Shown: positions 32,120-33,142 of the stretch, in pieces
Layout: the number at the start of each line of letters is the position of its first letter
How positions within the stretch are numbered: the first letter of the stretch is position 1
The notes under the pieces: generated by a model
The model's input: the letters and a program-made list of their open reading frames with translations, nothing else
The model's database searches: none
Told to the model about the DNA's origin: nothing
DNA from: Cerioporus squamosus
Taxonomy: Eukaryota; Basidiomycota; Agaricomycetes; Polyporales; Polyporaceae
Length of the DNA stretch: 33,142 nt
Reading direction: 5' to 3'
NCBI GenBank assembly: GCA_022592435.1
Contig: JABYQS010000305.1
Coordinates: 1-33,142 of the forward strand
Position numbers and translations under genes: made by a program

Positions 32120-32728
32120 GTTCCTCCGCCATGGATCTCGGTATGACTCTCCCCATTCGGACGGCCTGAGGCTCGACAACTCCCCCCATGTCAGGCTGAT
32201 CTCGTCGTCACGTCGGCCTTTGCCACTCTATCCGACGCGATACTACCTGCTCTCCCTCATCACCAGTCGCCCGAAGGTGGCTTCAGCGAGTGCAGCTCGT
32301 CTTCCTTCCCGATCTTGTGCAGCTCGACTGAGTCAACCGCGGTCATGCTGGCCAGGTGCGCGAGTGGTCCTTTTCTCCGGACGGTTCCCGAATCGCATCA
32401 GCCTCCGAGGACGCAACGGCCATCGTGTGGTCCACTGTGTCCGGCGAACGACTTCTCGCTCTTCGACACAGAGCATCGTCCGAGCCGTATGCTTCTCACC
32501 CTGCGGTGGCTACATCGCGACTGCTCCGAAGACAAGACGGTGCGGTTGTGGGATGCGCGCGACGGGTCGGGGATCGCGGTGTTCACCGAGCATGACGCGG
32601 AAGTGACTCACGTGGCTTTCGCCGCGGGCGGGGACACGCTTGTCTCTGCCGCTCACGGGACGGTGTGCTATCGCCGGATGCAGGAGATCGTAGGAGAAAC
32701 CCTGAAGACGGAGCAGCGGTTGTTGTGA
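32120..32728 (+). pseudogene. WD40-repeat protein remnant with two frame breaks
   Basis: Three adjacent reading frames together read as WD40 blades. Frame one (from 32350) gives WSFSPDGSRIASASEDATAI and VWSTVSGERLLALR. Frame two (about 32475-32530) gives VRAVCFSPCGGYIATA. Frame three (about 32520-32728) gives SEDKTVRLWDARDGSG, then EVTHVAFAAGGDTLVSAA and a stop. Each switch fits a single lost base, near 32474 and 32530. Weaker blade-like sequence (SDGLRL...VRLISSSRRPL) is seen from about 32155. Such repeats are common in the C-terminal part of fungal NACHT-WD40 proteins, but no NACHT domain is visible here. It is an inactivated fragment unless the frame breaks are sequencing errors. Confidence 0.75.
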
Positions 32729-33142
32729 GTGTGGCGTGGCCATACTTGTTCGTCAACGAATGCGATGCTCACCGTGCGTCAGGTCAGGGCCGGGACTAGA
32801 GGAGGAATGGTCGTTCAGAAGAGGGAAGCCAGAAGCTCTGCAGCTCGCTGTAGTTCCTGTCCACGAGCGCAGAACAAAACCCAGAAAGTATGACCACTAT
32901 GTTCAGTAGTAAGCCATAAGGGCGCATTGTAACGCAAGCTCACTTCACCTTCCCCTGTCGTACCTCGGTCGCCGAATCACCTTGCCTCTTTCATACACTC
33001 CGTCCATCTTCTCGCCTTGCTACCGAGGTCGCCCTACCCGGGACATCTGCAGAAGCGATTGGGCCGTCCACCACCCTCGGTCTCCCTCCTCGTCTAAGTA
33101 TTCCGACTTGGAGGAGCACACGGCGTTGTACATCGAGTCGTT
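32729..33142. other. Right end of window, no gene recognised
   Basis: No ORF with a domain is seen. A GTGAGT donor directly at the stop of the WD40 remnant (32727), with CGTCAG at about 32782, could mean that the original WD40 gene continued through an intron here. Confidence 0.35.

Overview
This looks like nuclear DNA of a filamentous basidiomycete, probably an Agaricomycete. It is GC-rich, has spliceosomal introns of about 46-65 nt with GTRNGY donors and CTGAC/CTAAC branch sites, contains an intronless Glu tRNA with Pol III boxes, and shows no prokaryotic gene organisation. The order and genus cannot be read from the sequence; a polypore-like fungus is only a guess.

Bases 1 to about 28520 are a tandem array of large units (about 12.0 kb, and about 13.7 kb for the last). 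At least three copies of a seven-exon gene for a Tvp38/DedA-type (VTT domain) Golgi/ER membrane protein are visible, at 592-2927, 12586-14897 and 24307-28599. The homology breakpoint lies inside the last exon. Each unit is therefore best read as about 9 kb of upstream DNA followed by the gene without its last 30 or so codons. Only the third, rightmost copy keeps the native C-terminus and native downstream flank. Copies 1 and 2 are fused to the start of the next unit and end in a foreign tail. Copy 3 also differs by a 2.2-kb intron 2, against 214 nt in the other copies.

The 9-kb spacer (about 2805-11600, repeated at about 14791-23300) holds no single long conserved ORF, transposase or reverse transcriptase. 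It does carry many canonical plus-strand introns, a TATA box with a pyrimidine-rich leader (6910-7049), short exon-like pieces, and an old internal duplication (7896-8400 related to 9779-10410). I read it as one or more intron-dense plus-strand transcription units, either coding with very short exons or decaying. The reading frame could not be closed end to end.

To the right of the array are single-copy sequences: a tRNA-Glu(CTC) on the minus strand, a degenerate fragment of a lipocalin-like gene, an intact four-exon lipocalin-like gene on the minus strand (30341-31080), and a WD40-repeat pseudogene on the plus strand ending near 32728. The copies show a mosaic of shared variants, which suggests unequal crossover and gene conversion between units.
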